This document shows positions 7,911-16,788 of a DNA stretch of 64,000 nucleotides, in pieces. The DNA comes from Arthrobacter sp. efr-133-TYG-118 (lineage in GTDB: Bacteria > Actinomycetota > Actinomycetes > Actinomycetales > Micrococcaceae): contig NZ_JARVRH010000024.1 in assembly GCF_030209755.1 (NCBI RefSeq), positions 1 to 64,000 on the forward strand. Direction: 5' to 3'. The translations under genes were made by a program, and so were the position numbers. The notes under the pieces are model-generated. The model saw only the letters and a program-made list of their open reading frames with translations, was not told where the DNA came from and did not search any database. Numbering within the stretch: position 1 is the stretch's first letter; the number at the start of each line of letters is the position of its first letter.

Positions 7911-9330
7911 CGTAGCCCCGTGCCGCCGCGAGTTCGGCTTCGAGGGCAAGCAGTTGGCGCTCGACGGCGGCCGGAGCCGTTCCGCCCTGGGAGTTGCGGC
8001 TGTTGAGCGAACCTTCGGTGCTGAGCACGGTGCGGACCTCGGGGGTCAGGTGCTCCGAAATGCCCGCGTACTCTTCGTCCGTGAGGTCCCACAGTTCAAC
8101 GCTGCGTCCTTCAGCCAGCTTCACCGCGGCACCGGAGAGCTCGTGCGCCTCCCGGAACGGCACGCCCTGGCGGACCAGCCACTCGGCGATGTCCGTGGCA
8201 AGCGCGAAGCCCTGCGGTGCCAGGGTTGCCATGCGCTCGGTGTTGAACGTGAGCGTGGCAATCATGCCGGACACTGCCGGGAGCAGCACTTCCAAGGTGT
8301 CCGCGGCGTCGAAAACCGGTTCCTTGTCTTCCTGCAGATCGCGGTTGTACGCGAGCGGCAGGCCCTTGAGCGTTGCCAACAGTCCGGCCAGGTTGCCAAT
8401 GAGGCGCCCTGCCTTGCCGCGGGCGAGTTCGGCGACGTCCGGGTTCTTCTTCTGCGGCATGATCGAAGACCCCGTGGAGTACGAATCATGAAGCGTCACG
8501 AAGGAGAACTCCTTCGTGGCCCACAGGATGATTTCCTCCGAGACCCGCGACAGGTCGATGCCGATCATCGAGCAGATCCATGCGAACTCGGCGAAGACAT
8601 CCCGCGAGGCGGTGCCGTCGATCGAGTTGTGGACCGCCGAGAAGAACCCGAGATCCGCGGCGACGGCCTCAGGATCCAGGCCGAGCGAGGAACCGGCCAA
8701 GGCACCGGAACCGTACGGCGAGACACCGGCGCGCTTGTCCCAGTCCTGGAACCGCTGCACGTCGCGCAACAGTGCCCAGGCGTGGGCCAGCAGGTGGTGG
8801 CTCAACAGGACAGGCTGGGCATGCTGCAGGTGCGTCCGTCCAGGCATGGCAACGCCCTGATGGGCCTTGGCCTGCTCAACGAGCGCATCGATCGTGGCGA
8901 GCACACCGCGGGCGATGATGCGGGCGTGGTCGCGCAGGAACATGCGGCCCAGCGTGGCCACTTGGTCGTTGCGCGAACGCCCGGCCCGGAGCTTGCCGCC
9001 CAAATGGGTTCCTGCGCGCTCAATGAGCCCGCGTTCGAGGGAACCGTGCACGTCCTCATCGCTCTCGGCAGGCTGGTAGGCGCCGCTCGCGACGTCCTCA
9101 TCCAGCAGGGTGAGCGCCGCGAGCATGCCTTCGAGTTCGCCGTCGTCCAGCAGCCCGGCCTTGTGCAGCACGCGGGCATGCGCCTTGGAGCCGGCGATGT
9201 CGTAGCGGGCCAGCCGCCAATCGAAGTGCGTGGACTTGCTCAGTGCGGCGAGCGCATCTGCAGGGCCGCCGGCGAACCGGCCGCCCCACAGTGCGCCCGT
9301 ATTCGTTGCTTCCGATTTTGGCTCAGCCAC
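7903..9330 (-). CDS. argH: Argininosuccinate lyase
   Basis: Last enzyme of arginine synthesis; splits argininosuccinate into arginine and fumarate. It belongs to the fumarase/aspartase superfamily and carries the signature GSSIMPQKKNPD around the flexible catalytic loop. With GTG at 9330 it is 475 residues, the usual size, and this start lies 5 bases past the argG stop with GGAAAAG as ribosome-binding site. A longer in-frame ORF extends into argG but has no family homology. It is the last gene of the argCJBDFRGH operon. A tandem repeat spans its stop and a hairpin follows about 75 bases later. Confidence 0.97.
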   Translation of the reverse strand: MAEPKSEATNTGALWGGRFAGGPADALAALSKSTHFDWRLARYDIAGSKAHARVLHKAGLLDDGELEGMLAALTLLDEDVASGAYQPAESDEDVHGSLERGLIERAGTHLGGKLRAGRSRNDQVATLGRMFLRDHARIIARGVLATIDALVEQAKAHQGVAMPGRTHLQHAQPVLLSHHLLAHAWALLRDVQRFQDWDKRAGVSPYGSGALAGSSLGLDPEAVAADLGFFSAVHNSIDGTASRDVFAEFAWICSMIGIDLSRVSEEIILWATKEFSFVTLHDSYSTGSSIMPQKKNPDVAELARGKAGRLIGNLAGLLATLKGLPLAYNRDLQEDKEPVFDAADTLEVLLPAVSGMIATLTFNTERMATLAPQGFALATDIAEWLVRQGVPFREAHELSGAAVKLAEGRSVELWDLTDEEYAGISEHLTPEVRTVLSTEGSLNSRNSQGGTAPAAVERQLLALEAELAAARGYAG

Positions 9331-9335
9331 AGGTG

Positions 9336-10541
9336 CTACTTTTCCGAAACCCGCAGGTCGCGGCCTGCGGCGACCTTGGAGGACATTCCCCACAGCTCAA
9401 TGAAGCCCTTGGCCTGCGACTGGTCGAACGTGTCGCCGGTGTCGTAGGTGGCGAGGTCGAAGTCGTAGAGCGAGGTGTCGGAGCGGCGGCCGTTGACGAT
9501 GGCCTGGCCGCCGTGCAGGACCATGCGGATGTCGCCGGACACGTACTTCTGGGTGTCCTCGATGAAGGCATCCAGGGAGCGCTTGAGCGGGGAGAACCAC
9601 TGGCCGTCGTAGACCAGCTCGGACCAACGCTGGCCGACGGTGGCCTTGAAACGGGCCTGCTCGCGCTCGATGGTGACGTCCTCGAGGTGCTTGTGGGCGG
9701 TGATGAGGGCCATGGCGCCCGGAGCTTCGTAGATTTCGCGGGACTTGATGCCGACCAGGCGGTCCTCGACGACGTCGATGCGGCCAACGCCTTGGGCGCC
9801 GGCGCGGCGGTTCAGTTCCTGGATGACCTGCAGCGGAGTGCGCTTGACACCGTCGATGGCCACCGGGATGCCGGCTTCGAAGGTAATGGTGACTTCGTCC
9901 GGTGCCGGCGGGAATTCCGGGGTGGCCGTGTAGTCGTAGATGTCCTTGGTGGGAGCGTTCCAGATGTCCTCGAGGTAGCCGGTTTCGACGGCGCGTCCCC
10001 AGACGTTCTGGTCGATCGAGTACGGGTTCTTTTTGGTGGTCTCGATCGGCAGTCCCTTTTCCTCGGCGAAGGCGATGGCCTTGTCGCGGGTCAGGGCGAG
10101 GTCGCGGACCGGTGCGATGCACTTCAAGTCCGGGCCGAGGGTCTGGATACCGACCTCGAAGCGGACCTGGTCGTTGCCCTTGCCCGTGCAACCGTGCGCA
10201 ACTGTGGTGGCACCGAATTCGCGGGCGGCCTTGACGAGGTGCTTGACGATCACGGGGCGTGAGATCGCCGAAACCAGCGGGTAGTGGCCTTGGTAGAGGG
10301 CGTTGGCCTTCAGCGTCGGCATGGCGTATTCGTTGGCGAATTCGTCGCGGGCGTCGGCCACGTAGGCCTCGACGGCGCCGCAGCCGAGGGCGCGCTGGCG
10401 GATGGTCTCCAGCGACTCGCCGCCCTGTCCGACGTCAACGGCCACGGCGATGACCTCGGCACCGGTGGCTTCACCGATCCAGCCGATGGCTACGGAAGTA
10501 TCAAGGCCACCGGAGTAGGCCAGAACAATGCGCTCAGTCAC
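9336..10541 (-). CDS. argG: Argininosuccinate synthase
   Basis: Joins citrulline and aspartate with ATP to form argininosuccinate. The 401-residue protein begins with the N-type ATP pyrophosphatase P-loop, AYSGGLDTSVAIGWI, and contains VAHGCTGKGNDQVRFE, the second family signature. It lies 77 bases downstream of argR, the largest gap in the operon, and 5 bases upstream of argH, with which it is probably translationally coupled. The sequence ends with a short Lys-rich tail. No anomalies. Confidence 0.98.
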   Translation of the reverse strand: MTERIVLAYSGGLDTSVAIGWIGEATGAEVIAVAVDVGQGGESLETIRQRALGCGAVEAYVADARDEFANEYAMPTLKANALYQGHYPLVSAISRPVIVKHLVKAAREFGATTVAHGCTGKGNDQVRFEVGIQTLGPDLKCIAPVRDLALTRDKAIAFAEEKGLPIETTKKNPYSIDQNVWGRAVETGYLEDIWNAPTKDIYDYTATPEFPPAPDEVTITFEAGIPVAIDGVKRTPLQVIQELNRRAGAQGVGRIDVVEDRLVGIKSREIYEAPGAMALITAHKHLEDVTIEREQARFKATVGQRWSELVYDGQWFSPLKRSLDAFIEDTQKYVSGDIRMVLHGGQAIVNGRRSDTSLYDFDLATYDTGDTFDQSQAKGFIELWGMSSKVAAGRDLRVSEK

Positions 10542-10618
10542 GAGAGTGCTCCTTTGTTGTTGCTTGGTTCTTTTTGAGTCAAATGCTTGGGTCGGGCGGA
10601 AGGCCCGGGTGGAACAGA

Positions 10619-11155
10619 TTAGTTCCCCGGTCCAGCTTCCTGGGCCAGCTGAAGGAATCGGGCTGCCAGCTCGGCGCCGCCGTCTGGATCCCTGGCAACC
10701 AAAAGCAAGGTGTCGTCGCCTGCGATCGTACCCAATACAGACGGCATCACCGAGTGGTCGATGGCCAGCGCGAGGAAGTTGGCGGCACCCGGCGGGGTCC
10801 GCAGCACCACGATGTTGCCCGAAGCCTCGGCGGTGACCAGCAGCTCGCCGCAGAGGCGCGACAAGCGCGCGTCCAGGATTTCCTGGGTGACACCGCTCTT
10901 TGCATTGCGGTCACCTCCCTCGCCGGGCACCGCGTAAACCAGGGCACCGTCCTTGCCGCGCACGCGGACCGCCCCCAGTTCCACCAGGTCCCTGGACAGG
11001 GTCGCCTGGGTGACCTGCACGCCGTCGTCCGCCAACAAGGCTGCGAGCTCAGCTTGCGAGCGCACCGACTGACCGGTCAGGATCGCGGTGATCCGCGCCT
11101 GCCGGGCGGTCTTGGTGGCGGGGCTGGCGCCTTGCGACGCAGGATGGGTGGACAC
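10619..11155 (-). CDS. argR: Arginine repressor ArgR
   Basis: Arginine-binding transcription factor that represses the arg operon as a hexamer. The 178 residues comprise an N-terminal winged helix (QARITAILTGQSVRSQAELA through TQATLSRDLVELGAVRV) and a C-terminal oligomerisation and arginine-binding domain whose GTIAGDDTLLLVAR segment carries the conserved GDD motif. The GTG start at 11155 shares one base with the argF stop codon (TAGTG), so translation is coupled. Being inside the operon it controls, it should be autoregulated through the sites ahead of argC. About 20 extra residues precede the usual N-terminus. Confidence 0.96.
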   Translation of the reverse strand: MSTHPASQGASPATKTARQARITAILTGQSVRSQAELAALLADDGVQVTQATLSRDLVELGAVRVRGKDGALVYAVPGEGGDRNAKSGVTQEILDARLSRLCGELLVTAEASGNIVVLRTPPGAANFLALAIDHSVMPSVLGTIAGDDTLLLVARDPDGGAELAARFLQLAQEAGPGN

Positions 11156-12177
11156 TAGAACGTGCTCTCCGCAGCGCCTTTTCCGGGAGAAACGTTACCT
11201 TCAACGGGGGAAAGCCCGTCGACGAATGCGAGTCCCGACCTGTGCATCAGCCACGCCATGAGCGCCTTCTGGGCGTGCAAGCGGTTCTCGGCCTCGTCCC
11301 AGACGATGGACTGGGGCCCGTCGATCACGCCGGCGGAGATTTCGTAGCCGCGGTAGGCGGGCAGGCAGTGGAGCACGACGGCGTCCGGCGCGGCGTGTGC
11401 CATGGCCGCCTCGTCTACGGAGTACTCGCGGAAGAGCTGCATGCGCGCTTCTTTTTCGGCTTCCTGGCCCATGGACACCCAAGTATCGGTCGCGACGACG
11501 TCGGCACCGTCGAGGGCTTCCGTGGCGTTGGTAGTGATGAGCACGGAACCGCCGGTCTCGGCGGCGCGCTCCTCCGCTGCTGCAACGATCTCGGCGGCCG
11601 GCAGGTAGCCTTCCGGGCCCGAGATCCTGACGTGCATGCCCGCCGTGACGCCTGCCAGCAGGTAGGAGTTGGCCATGTTGTTCGCGGCGTCGCCCAGGTA
11701 AGCCATCGTCAGGCCCTTGAGTTCGCCCTTGTGCTCTTTGACCGCCAGGAGGTCTGCCAGAAGCTGGCAGGGGTGGTAGTCATCGCATAGGGCATTGATG
11801 ACGGGAACCTTGGAGTTTTCGGCCATGGCTACGAGGCCGGAGTGCGCCGAGGTGCGCCACACGATAGTGGAGACCATGCGTTCGAGGACCTTCGCAGTGT
11901 CTTCCACGGATTCCTTGTGGCCGATCTGCGCCTCGCCGGGATTGATGATGAGCGCGTTGCCGCCCATGTCGGCAATACCGGTTGCGAAGGACACACGGGT
12001 ACGTGTGGAGGTCTTGTCGAAGATGACGGCGACGGTCTTGCGCCCGTTGCCGTCCGCTGCGAATGGTTGGACGCTGTACGGGGCGGCCTTCATCCGAACG
12101 GCGAGCTCGAGCACCTCGGCTTGTTCGGCCGGAGTGAGGTCCGTGTCCTTGAGGAAGTGACGTGTGGTGGGGTTCAC
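11155..12177 (-). CDS. argF: Ornithine carbamoyltransferase
   Basis: Converts ornithine and carbamoyl phosphate to citrulline. The 340-residue protein shows the carbamoyl-phosphate site KTSTRTRVSF (about residue 55) and the ornithine-loop motif VLHCLPAYRG containing HCLP. The N-terminal sequence MNPTTRHFLKDTDLT is typical. Its ATG overlaps the argD stop by four bases, and its stop shares one base with the argR start. This tight packing indicates a single polycistronic mRNA. It could be catabolic (arcB-like), but the location in a biosynthetic operon supports argF. Confidence 0.97.
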   Translation of the reverse strand: MNPTTRHFLKDTDLTPAEQAEVLELAVRMKAAPYSVQPFAADGNGRKTVAVIFDKTSTRTRVSFATGIADMGGNALIINPGEAQIGHKESVEDTAKVLERMVSTIVWRTSAHSGLVAMAENSKVPVINALCDDYHPCQLLADLLAVKEHKGELKGLTMAYLGDAANNMANSYLLAGVTAGMHVRISGPEGYLPAAEIVAAAEERAAETGGSVLITTNATEALDGADVVATDTWVSMGQEAEKEARMQLFREYSVDEAAMAHAAPDAVVLHCLPAYRGYEISAGVIDGPQSIVWDEAENRLHAQKALMAWLMHRSGLAFVDGLSPVEGNVSPGKGAAESTF

Positions 12178-13454
12178 TGTGCGTCCTTAGCGTTCACGGC
12201 TGCCGCGGCCTTGATGATGCCCGGCAGCGCGTCGAGGAAACTGTCGGCTTGCTCAGGGGTGAGGATGAGCGGCGGAGCCAGCCGGATGGTGCGCGGGCCG
12301 GGACTGTTGATGATGAAGCCTGCGTCGAGCGCGGCGGTCACCATGGCGGGCGCGATGTCGGCGTCAACGTCGAAACCGATCAGGAGACCTTCGCCCCGCA
12401 CCTCGGTGACAGCGTCGACGTCGGACAGTCCGGCCCGCAGGCGGGCGCCGACGGCGAGCACGTTCGCCAGCACGCCCTGGCTTTCGATGGCATGCAAGGT
12501 GGCGAGGGCGGCGGCCGTGGCCACCGGATTCCCGCCGAACGTGGTGCCGTGCTGGCCCGCGGTCAGGAGCGACGACGTCGGCCCGCCGAAGGTGATGAGC
12601 GCGCCGACCGGGAAGCCGCCGCCCAGGCCCTTCGCGAGGGTCACGGCGTCGGGGACGATTCCGGCGTCTTCGATGGCCAACCATTTGCCGGTCCGGCCGA
12701 TGCCGGTCTGGACCTCGTCCAGTATCAGCAGCGCGCCGGCAGCGGTGGTGGCTTCGCGGGCCGCCCGCAAGTACTCGACACTGAGCGGGCGGACGCCGGC
12801 TTCGCCCTGGATGGGCTCGAGGAACACTGCGGCCGTGGTTTCGTCGACGGCGGCACGGAGAGCCTCGATGTCGCCGAACGGGATGTGGACCACGCCGCCG
12901 GGCAACGGCTCGAACGGCGCCCGATATGCTTCCTTGGCGGTCAAGGCGAGCGCACCCATCGTGCGGCCGTGGAAGGCACCTTCGAGGGCGATGATCTTGG
13001 TGCGCTTGGCTGACTTTGCACCGGCGGGGGCTTCACTGTTGCGCCGCGCCAGCTTGAACGCGGCTTCGTTGGCTTCCGTGCCGGAGTTGGCGAAGAACAC
13101 CTTGGATCCGGCAGGAGCTTTGGTGATGGCCAGCAGTTTCTCGGCGAGGGCGATCTGCGTGGGGCTCGTGAAGAAATTCGAGACGTGGCCCAGGGTGGCC
13201 AGCTGGCTGGCGATCACCGAGGTGACGAACGGGTGGGCATGGCCCAGGGCGTTCACGGCAATGCCACCAAGGAGGTCCAGGTATTCCTTGCCGTCGGCGT
13301 CCCACACCAGGGCCCCTGCACCACGGACCAAGACCCGCTGCGGTGTGCCGAAGACCCCCATGAGCGAAGAAGAGTAGCGGGCCAGCCAGTCACTTCCCGT
13401 GCTCTGGGAAACGAGGGTGGTTTCGGCGGAATGGCTTAGTTCGGTGGGACTCAT
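12174..13454 (-). CDS. argD: Acetylornithine aminotransferase
   Basis: Class III PLP-dependent aminotransferase, 426 residues, that makes N-acetylornithine from N-acetylglutamate semialdehyde. The cofactor region LILDEVQTGIGRTGKW is clear, with the PLP lysine in TLAKGLGGGFPVGA and the substrate-binding FANSGTEANEAAFK near residue 115. The start overlaps the argB stop by four bases and the stop overlaps the argF start by four. An N-terminal extension of about 25 residues precedes the catalytic domain. In many bacteria the enzyme also acts on succinyldiaminopimelate, which cannot be judged from sequence. Confidence 0.97.
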   Translation of the reverse strand: MSPTELSHSAETTLVSQSTGSDWLARYSSSLMGVFGTPQRVLVRGAGALVWDADGKEYLDLLGGIAVNALGHAHPFVTSVIASQLATLGHVSNFFTSPTQIALAEKLLAITKAPAGSKVFFANSGTEANEAAFKLARRNSEAPAGAKSAKRTKIIALEGAFHGRTMGALALTAKEAYRAPFEPLPGGVVHIPFGDIEALRAAVDETTAAVFLEPIQGEAGVRPLSVEYLRAAREATTAAGALLILDEVQTGIGRTGKWLAIEDAGIVPDAVTLAKGLGGGFPVGALITFGGPTSSLLTAGQHGTTFGGNPVATAAALATLHAIESQGVLANVLAVGARLRAGLSDVDAVTEVRGEGLLIGFDVDADIAPAMVTAALDAGFIINSPGPRTIRLAPPLILTPEQADSFLDALPGIIKAAAAVNAKDAQ

Positions 13455-14401
13455 GCGTCTACTTCCTCGTCGGGGACTACTTGGGTTCCGATGCCCGCGG
13501 TCGTAAAGGTTTCCAGGAGCATGGAGTGCGGCAGGCGGCCGTCCACAATGTGGGCTTGTTCCACACCTTCGTCAATGGCCTTCAGGCAGGCCGCCATCTT
13601 CGGGATCATGCCGGACTCCAGGCGCGGCAGCATCTCCCGCAACTCCGTGGCCGTCAGCGAGGAGATGAGCGAGGACTTGTCCGGCCAGTTGGCGTAGAGG
13701 CCTTCGACGTCGGTCAGGATGACGAGCTTGGATGCGCCCAGCGCTGAGGCGACCGCCGCTGCAGCGGTGTCCGCGTTGACGTTGAGGACCTGCCCCGTAG
13801 TGGAGCCCGTGCCGTCCCCCTCGTCAAGGATCTCGGGGGCGACCGTGGAAATCACCGGGATGCGGCCGGCGTCGAGGATGTCCTCGATACCCGTGGGATC
13901 AACACCCACCACTTCGCCAACGAGGCCAAGGTCCACTTCTTCCCCGTTCACCACTGTGCCGGTGCGCACGGCACGCAGGAGTCCGCCGTCCTCACCGGAC
14001 ATGCCCACGGCATAGGGGCCGTGGGAGTTGATGAGGCCCACGAGTTCGCGGCCCACTTGTCCGGTGAGCACCATGCGGACCACGTCCATGGCTTCGGGGG
14101 TGGTGACGCGCAGGCCGCCCTTGAATTCGGATTCGATGCCTAGCCGGCCGAGCATCGAGTTGATCTGCGGGCCACCTCCATGCACCACGACCGGGTGGAT
14201 ACCCACGTGGTGCAGGAACACGACATCCTCGGCGAAGGCACGGCGGAGTTCCTCGTTGACCATGGCATTGCCGCCGTACTTGATCACCATGGTGGTGCCG
14301 GCGAAGCGCTGGATCCACGGCAGCGCCTCGATCAGGGTCGCGGCCTTGTCCTGGGCATCGCTCATCGACGTATTTTCGCGGGTGTGCGCAGTCATGGTCA
14401 T
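13451..14401 (-). CDS. argB: Acetylglutamate kinase
   Basis: Phosphorylates N-acetylglutamate; this is the usual arginine-feedback step. The 316-residue protein has the amino-acid-kinase motifs TMVIKYGGNAM (about residue 37), VVVHGGGPQIN and NVNADTAAAAVASALGASKL. The gene begins 6 bases after the argJ stop and overlaps argD by four bases. The start could be ATG at 14401 or the second ATG at 14395; the difference is two residues. The N-terminal 20 residues resemble the helix that gives arginine-sensitive kinases their hexameric form, so feedback inhibition is plausible but unproven. Confidence 0.97.
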   Translation of the reverse strand: MTMTAHTRENTSMSDAQDKAATLIEALPWIQRFAGTTMVIKYGGNAMVNEELRRAFAEDVVFLHHVGIHPVVVHGGGPQINSMLGRLGIESEFKGGLRVTTPEAMDVVRMVLTGQVGRELVGLINSHGPYAVGMSGEDGGLLRAVRTGTVVNGEEVDLGLVGEVVGVDPTGIEDILDAGRIPVISTVAPEILDEGDGTGSTTGQVLNVNADTAAAAVASALGASKLVILTDVEGLYANWPDKSSLISSLTATELREMLPRLESGMIPKMAACLKAIDEGVEQAHIVDGRLPHSMLLETFTTAGIGTQVVPDEEVDA

Positions 14402-14406
14402 CCCGT

Positions 14407-15573
14407 CTAGCTCGAGTAGGCGCTGTTCTCATGCACGTACTCGTGCGTGAGGTCGTTGGTCCAGATGGTGGCCTCGGCGTCGCCGGCCTGCAGGTCGATT
14501 TCCACGAGCACCTCGCGGGGCTCGAGATCAACCAGGTTGCGGTCGTCGCCGATGCTGCCGTTGCGGCAGATCTGGATGCCGTTCATCGAGACGTTGAGCT
14601 GGTCCGGTTCGAAGACGGCGTCCGTGGTGCCCACCGAGGACAGGACGCGGCCCCAGTTCGGGTCCTTGCCGAAGATGGCGGTCTTGAAGAGGTTGGAGCG
14701 GGCCACGGAGCGGCTGACGATTTCGGCGTCGCGCTCGCTCGCCGCGTTGAACGTACGGATGGCGATGTCGTGGCTTGCGCCTTCGGCGTCGCCGATCAGC
14801 TTGCGGGCAAGCTCGGCACACACCTGGGTGATTCCGGCGCCAAGCTGTTCGGCGGAGGGGATGGCCTCGGAGGCCCCGGAGGCCAGCAGGACCACAGTGT
14901 CGTTGGTGGACATGCAACCGTCCGAGTCCGTGCGGTCGAAGGTGACGCGCGTGGCGTCGCGGAGCACGACGTCGAGCTCTTCCGCCGGGACCTGGGCATC
15001 GGTGGTGAGCACCACCAGCATGGTTGCGAGGCCCGGCGCCAGCATGCCGGCGCCCTTCGCGATGCCCCCCACCGTGAATGTGTTGCCTCCGGCATCGGTG
15101 CCGGTGAAGACTGCTTCCTTCGCCACGCTGTCCGTGGTCATGATCGCCGTGGCTGCGGCGGGACCGCCGTCCTCGGAGAGCTCCGCCAACGCTGCATCGA
15201 TGCCCGGGATGATTTTGTCCATGGGCAGTTGCTCACCGATGAGTCCGGTGGAGCAGACCACGACGTCGGAGGCAGAGATCCCGAGGACGGCCGCCACTTT
15301 CTCTGCGGTTGCGTGCGTATTCTGGAATCCCTGCGGACCGGTGCAGGCGTTGGCGCCGCCGGAATTCAGCACCACTGCGTCGACGCGCCCGTCGGAGAGA
15401 ACCTGGCGGGACCAGTGCACGGGAGCCGCGGCGACGCGGTTGGAGGTGAAAACGGCGGCTGCGGCTTTCAGGGGGCCGTCGTTGACAACCAGGGCGAGGT
15501 CGGGATTGCCCGATGCCTTGATGCCGGCTTTGACGCCGGCGGCCCGGAATCCCTGGGGGGCGGTGATGGTCAC
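14407..15573 (-). CDS. argJ: Bifunctional glutamate N-acetyltransferase / N-acetylornithine acetyltransferase
   Basis: Recycles the acetyl group from N-acetylornithine to glutamate, which is why the operon has no argA or argE. The 388-residue proenzyme cleaves itself between Ala and Thr in LATMLVVLTTDA to form alpha and beta chains, with the threonine as nucleophile; the upstream KGAGMLAP region is also conserved. The GTG start at 15573 overlaps the argC stop (GTGA). A longer ORF upstream within argC has an Arg-rich, non-homologous N-terminus and is rejected. Whether it is bifunctional or only an ornithine acetyltransferase is inferred from family and operon context. Confidence 0.96.
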   Translation of the reverse strand: MTITAPQGFRAAGVKAGIKASGNPDLALVVNDGPLKAAAAVFTSNRVAAAPVHWSRQVLSDGRVDAVVLNSGGANACTGPQGFQNTHATAEKVAAVLGISASDVVVCSTGLIGEQLPMDKIIPGIDAALAELSEDGGPAAATAIMTTDSVAKEAVFTGTDAGGNTFTVGGIAKGAGMLAPGLATMLVVLTTDAQVPAEELDVVLRDATRVTFDRTDSDGCMSTNDTVVLLASGASEAIPSAEQLGAGITQVCAELARKLIGDAEGASHDIAIRTFNAASERDAEIVSRSVARSNLFKTAIFGKDPNWGRVLSSVGTTDAVFEPDQLNVSMNGIQICRNGSIGDDRNLVDLEPREVLVEIDLQAGDAEATIWTNDLTHEYVHENSAYSS

Positions 15574-16601
15574 GGGGCGACTCCTTGGACGTTGAGGCCG
15601 GCGGATTCGTCCAGGCCGAGGGCAATATTCATGGACTGCACGGCGCCGCCGGCGGTCCCTTTGGTCAGGTTGTCGATGGCGCACGTGACAACCACGCGGC
15701 CGGAGTGCTCGTCGAAAGCCAACTGCATGACGGCGTGGTTCGAACCCTGCACCGATTTAGTGGTGGGCCACTGGCCTTCGGGCAACAAGTGGACGAACGG
15801 TTCGTCGTCGTACGCTTCAGCCCAGGCATTGCGGAGTTCGGCAGCGGTGACGCCGGCCTTGACCTTGGCTGTTGCCGTGCTCAGGATGCCGCGGCTCATG
15901 GGCGCGAGGGTGGGAGTGAAAGACACTGTGACCGGTTCACCAGCGGCGTTGGTAAGTCCTTGTTCGATCTCGGGGGTGTGGCGATGTCCGCCGCCCACGC
16001 CATAGGGACTCATGGAGCCCATGACCTCGGAACCGATGAGGTTCACCTTGGCCGCCTTGCCGGCACCCGAGGTGCCGGAGGCGGAAACAATCACGACGTC
16101 GTCCGGCTGGAGAAGCTTGTGGGCGAAGCCGGGCGTGAGGGCGAGGAGGGCCGACGTCGGGTAGCAGCCGGGCACGGCAATCCGCTTCGCGCCCTTGAGC
16201 GCGTCGCGCTGGCCGGGGAGTTCCGGCAGCCCGTAAGGCCAGGTCCCGGCGTGGGAGGAACCATAGAACTTTTCCCACGCCGCGGGGTCTTCGAGCCGGT
16301 GGTCCGCACCGGCGTCGATCACCAGCGTGCCTTCGGGTAACTGTGCCGCGATCCCGGCGGAAGCTCCATGCGGGAGCGCCAGGAACACCACATCGTGACC
16401 AGCGAGGTTTTCCACGCTGGTGTCTTCGAGAATCCGGCTGGCCAAACCATGGAGATGCGGCTGCAACTCCCCTAGTCTGGAACCGGCATTGCTGTGCGCA
16501 GTGATGGCACCGATGGTGACGTCCGGATGGCCTGCCAGGAGGCGCAGCACCTCTCCCCCGGCATAGCCACTGGCACCGGAGACGGCAACAGAAATAGTCA
16601 T
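15570..16601 (-). CDS. argC: N-acetyl-gamma-glutamyl-phosphate reductase
   Basis: NADPH-dependent reductase that yields N-acetylglutamate semialdehyde. The 343 residues start with the Rossmann motif VAVSGASGYAGGEVLRLL, and the active-site cysteine lies in AVPGCYPTSALL (near residue 148). ATG at 16601 is used because the family starts at TISVAVSG; the ATG six codons upstream adds only MLYSLA. It is the first gene of the arg operon, with two ARG-box-like sites 11-49 bases upstream. Its stop overlaps the argJ start codon by four bases. Confidence 0.97.
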   Translation of the reverse strand: MTISVAVSGASGYAGGEVLRLLAGHPDVTIGAITAHSNAGSRLGELQPHLHGLASRILEDTSVENLAGHDVVFLALPHGASAGIAAQLPEGTLVIDAGADHRLEDPAAWEKFYGSSHAGTWPYGLPELPGQRDALKGAKRIAVPGCYPTSALLALTPGFAHKLLQPDDVVIVSASGTSGAGKAAKVNLIGSEVMGSMSPYGVGGGHRHTPEIEQGLTNAAGEPVTVSFTPTLAPMSRGILSTATAKVKAGVTAAELRNAWAEAYDDEPFVHLLPEGQWPTTKSVQGSNHAVMQLAFDEHSGRVVVTCAIDNLTKGTAGGAVQSMNIALGLDESAGLNVQGVAP

Positions 16602-16612
16602 GGCAAGACTAT

Positions 16613-16650
16613 ACAGCAAAACTATTCATGGTTGCCGATATTTATGCAGA
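16613..16650 (-). promoter_or_regulatory. Tandem ARG-box-like operators for ArgR
   Basis: Two 18-bp sites, 16613-16630 and 16633-16650, are 2 bases apart and lie 11 bases upstream of the argC start. On the minus strand the first contains a perfect left half TGAAT and the second reads TCTGCATAAATATCGGCA, which keeps the TG-AT-(AT-rich)-AT core of the ArgR consensus. The paired arrangement with 2-3 bp spacing is that of known ArgR hexamer sites. The matches are imperfect, so this is a strong inference rather than proof. Confidence 0.65.
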
Positions 16651-16750
16651 CCTTTTTTCGAAGCCCTCATCGGGGGCCCATCTCGGCACAGCCGATTTGG
16701 GGGCGTATGCTGAGTAGAGGGTGATCTAGACCGTGCAGCCGATCGTCGGT

Positions 16751-16787
16751 TGCAGCGTTGCCCGTTATTTATTACGGGGCAACTGCA
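16751..16787 (+). promoter_or_regulatory. 5' hairpin that buries the desaturase ribosome-binding site
   Basis: TGCA (16751-16754) plus GTTGCCC (16757-16763) pairs with GGGCAAC (16777-16783) plus TGCA (16784-16787), an 11-bp stem with a two-base bulge. G764-C775 and T765-A774 extend it towards an AU-rich loop. It ends two bases before the ATG at 16789, and the only Shine-Dalgarno candidate (GGGG, 16776-16779) is inside the stem. This suggests translational control, possibly by temperature, since the gene encodes a lipid desaturase. Confidence 0.6.
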
Positions 16788-16788
16788 T

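Noticed and set aside
11842..13377. A 511-codon Ser/Ala/Arg-rich frame opposite argF and argD
   Set aside because: Antisense shadow; the sense-strand genes carry all family signatures.
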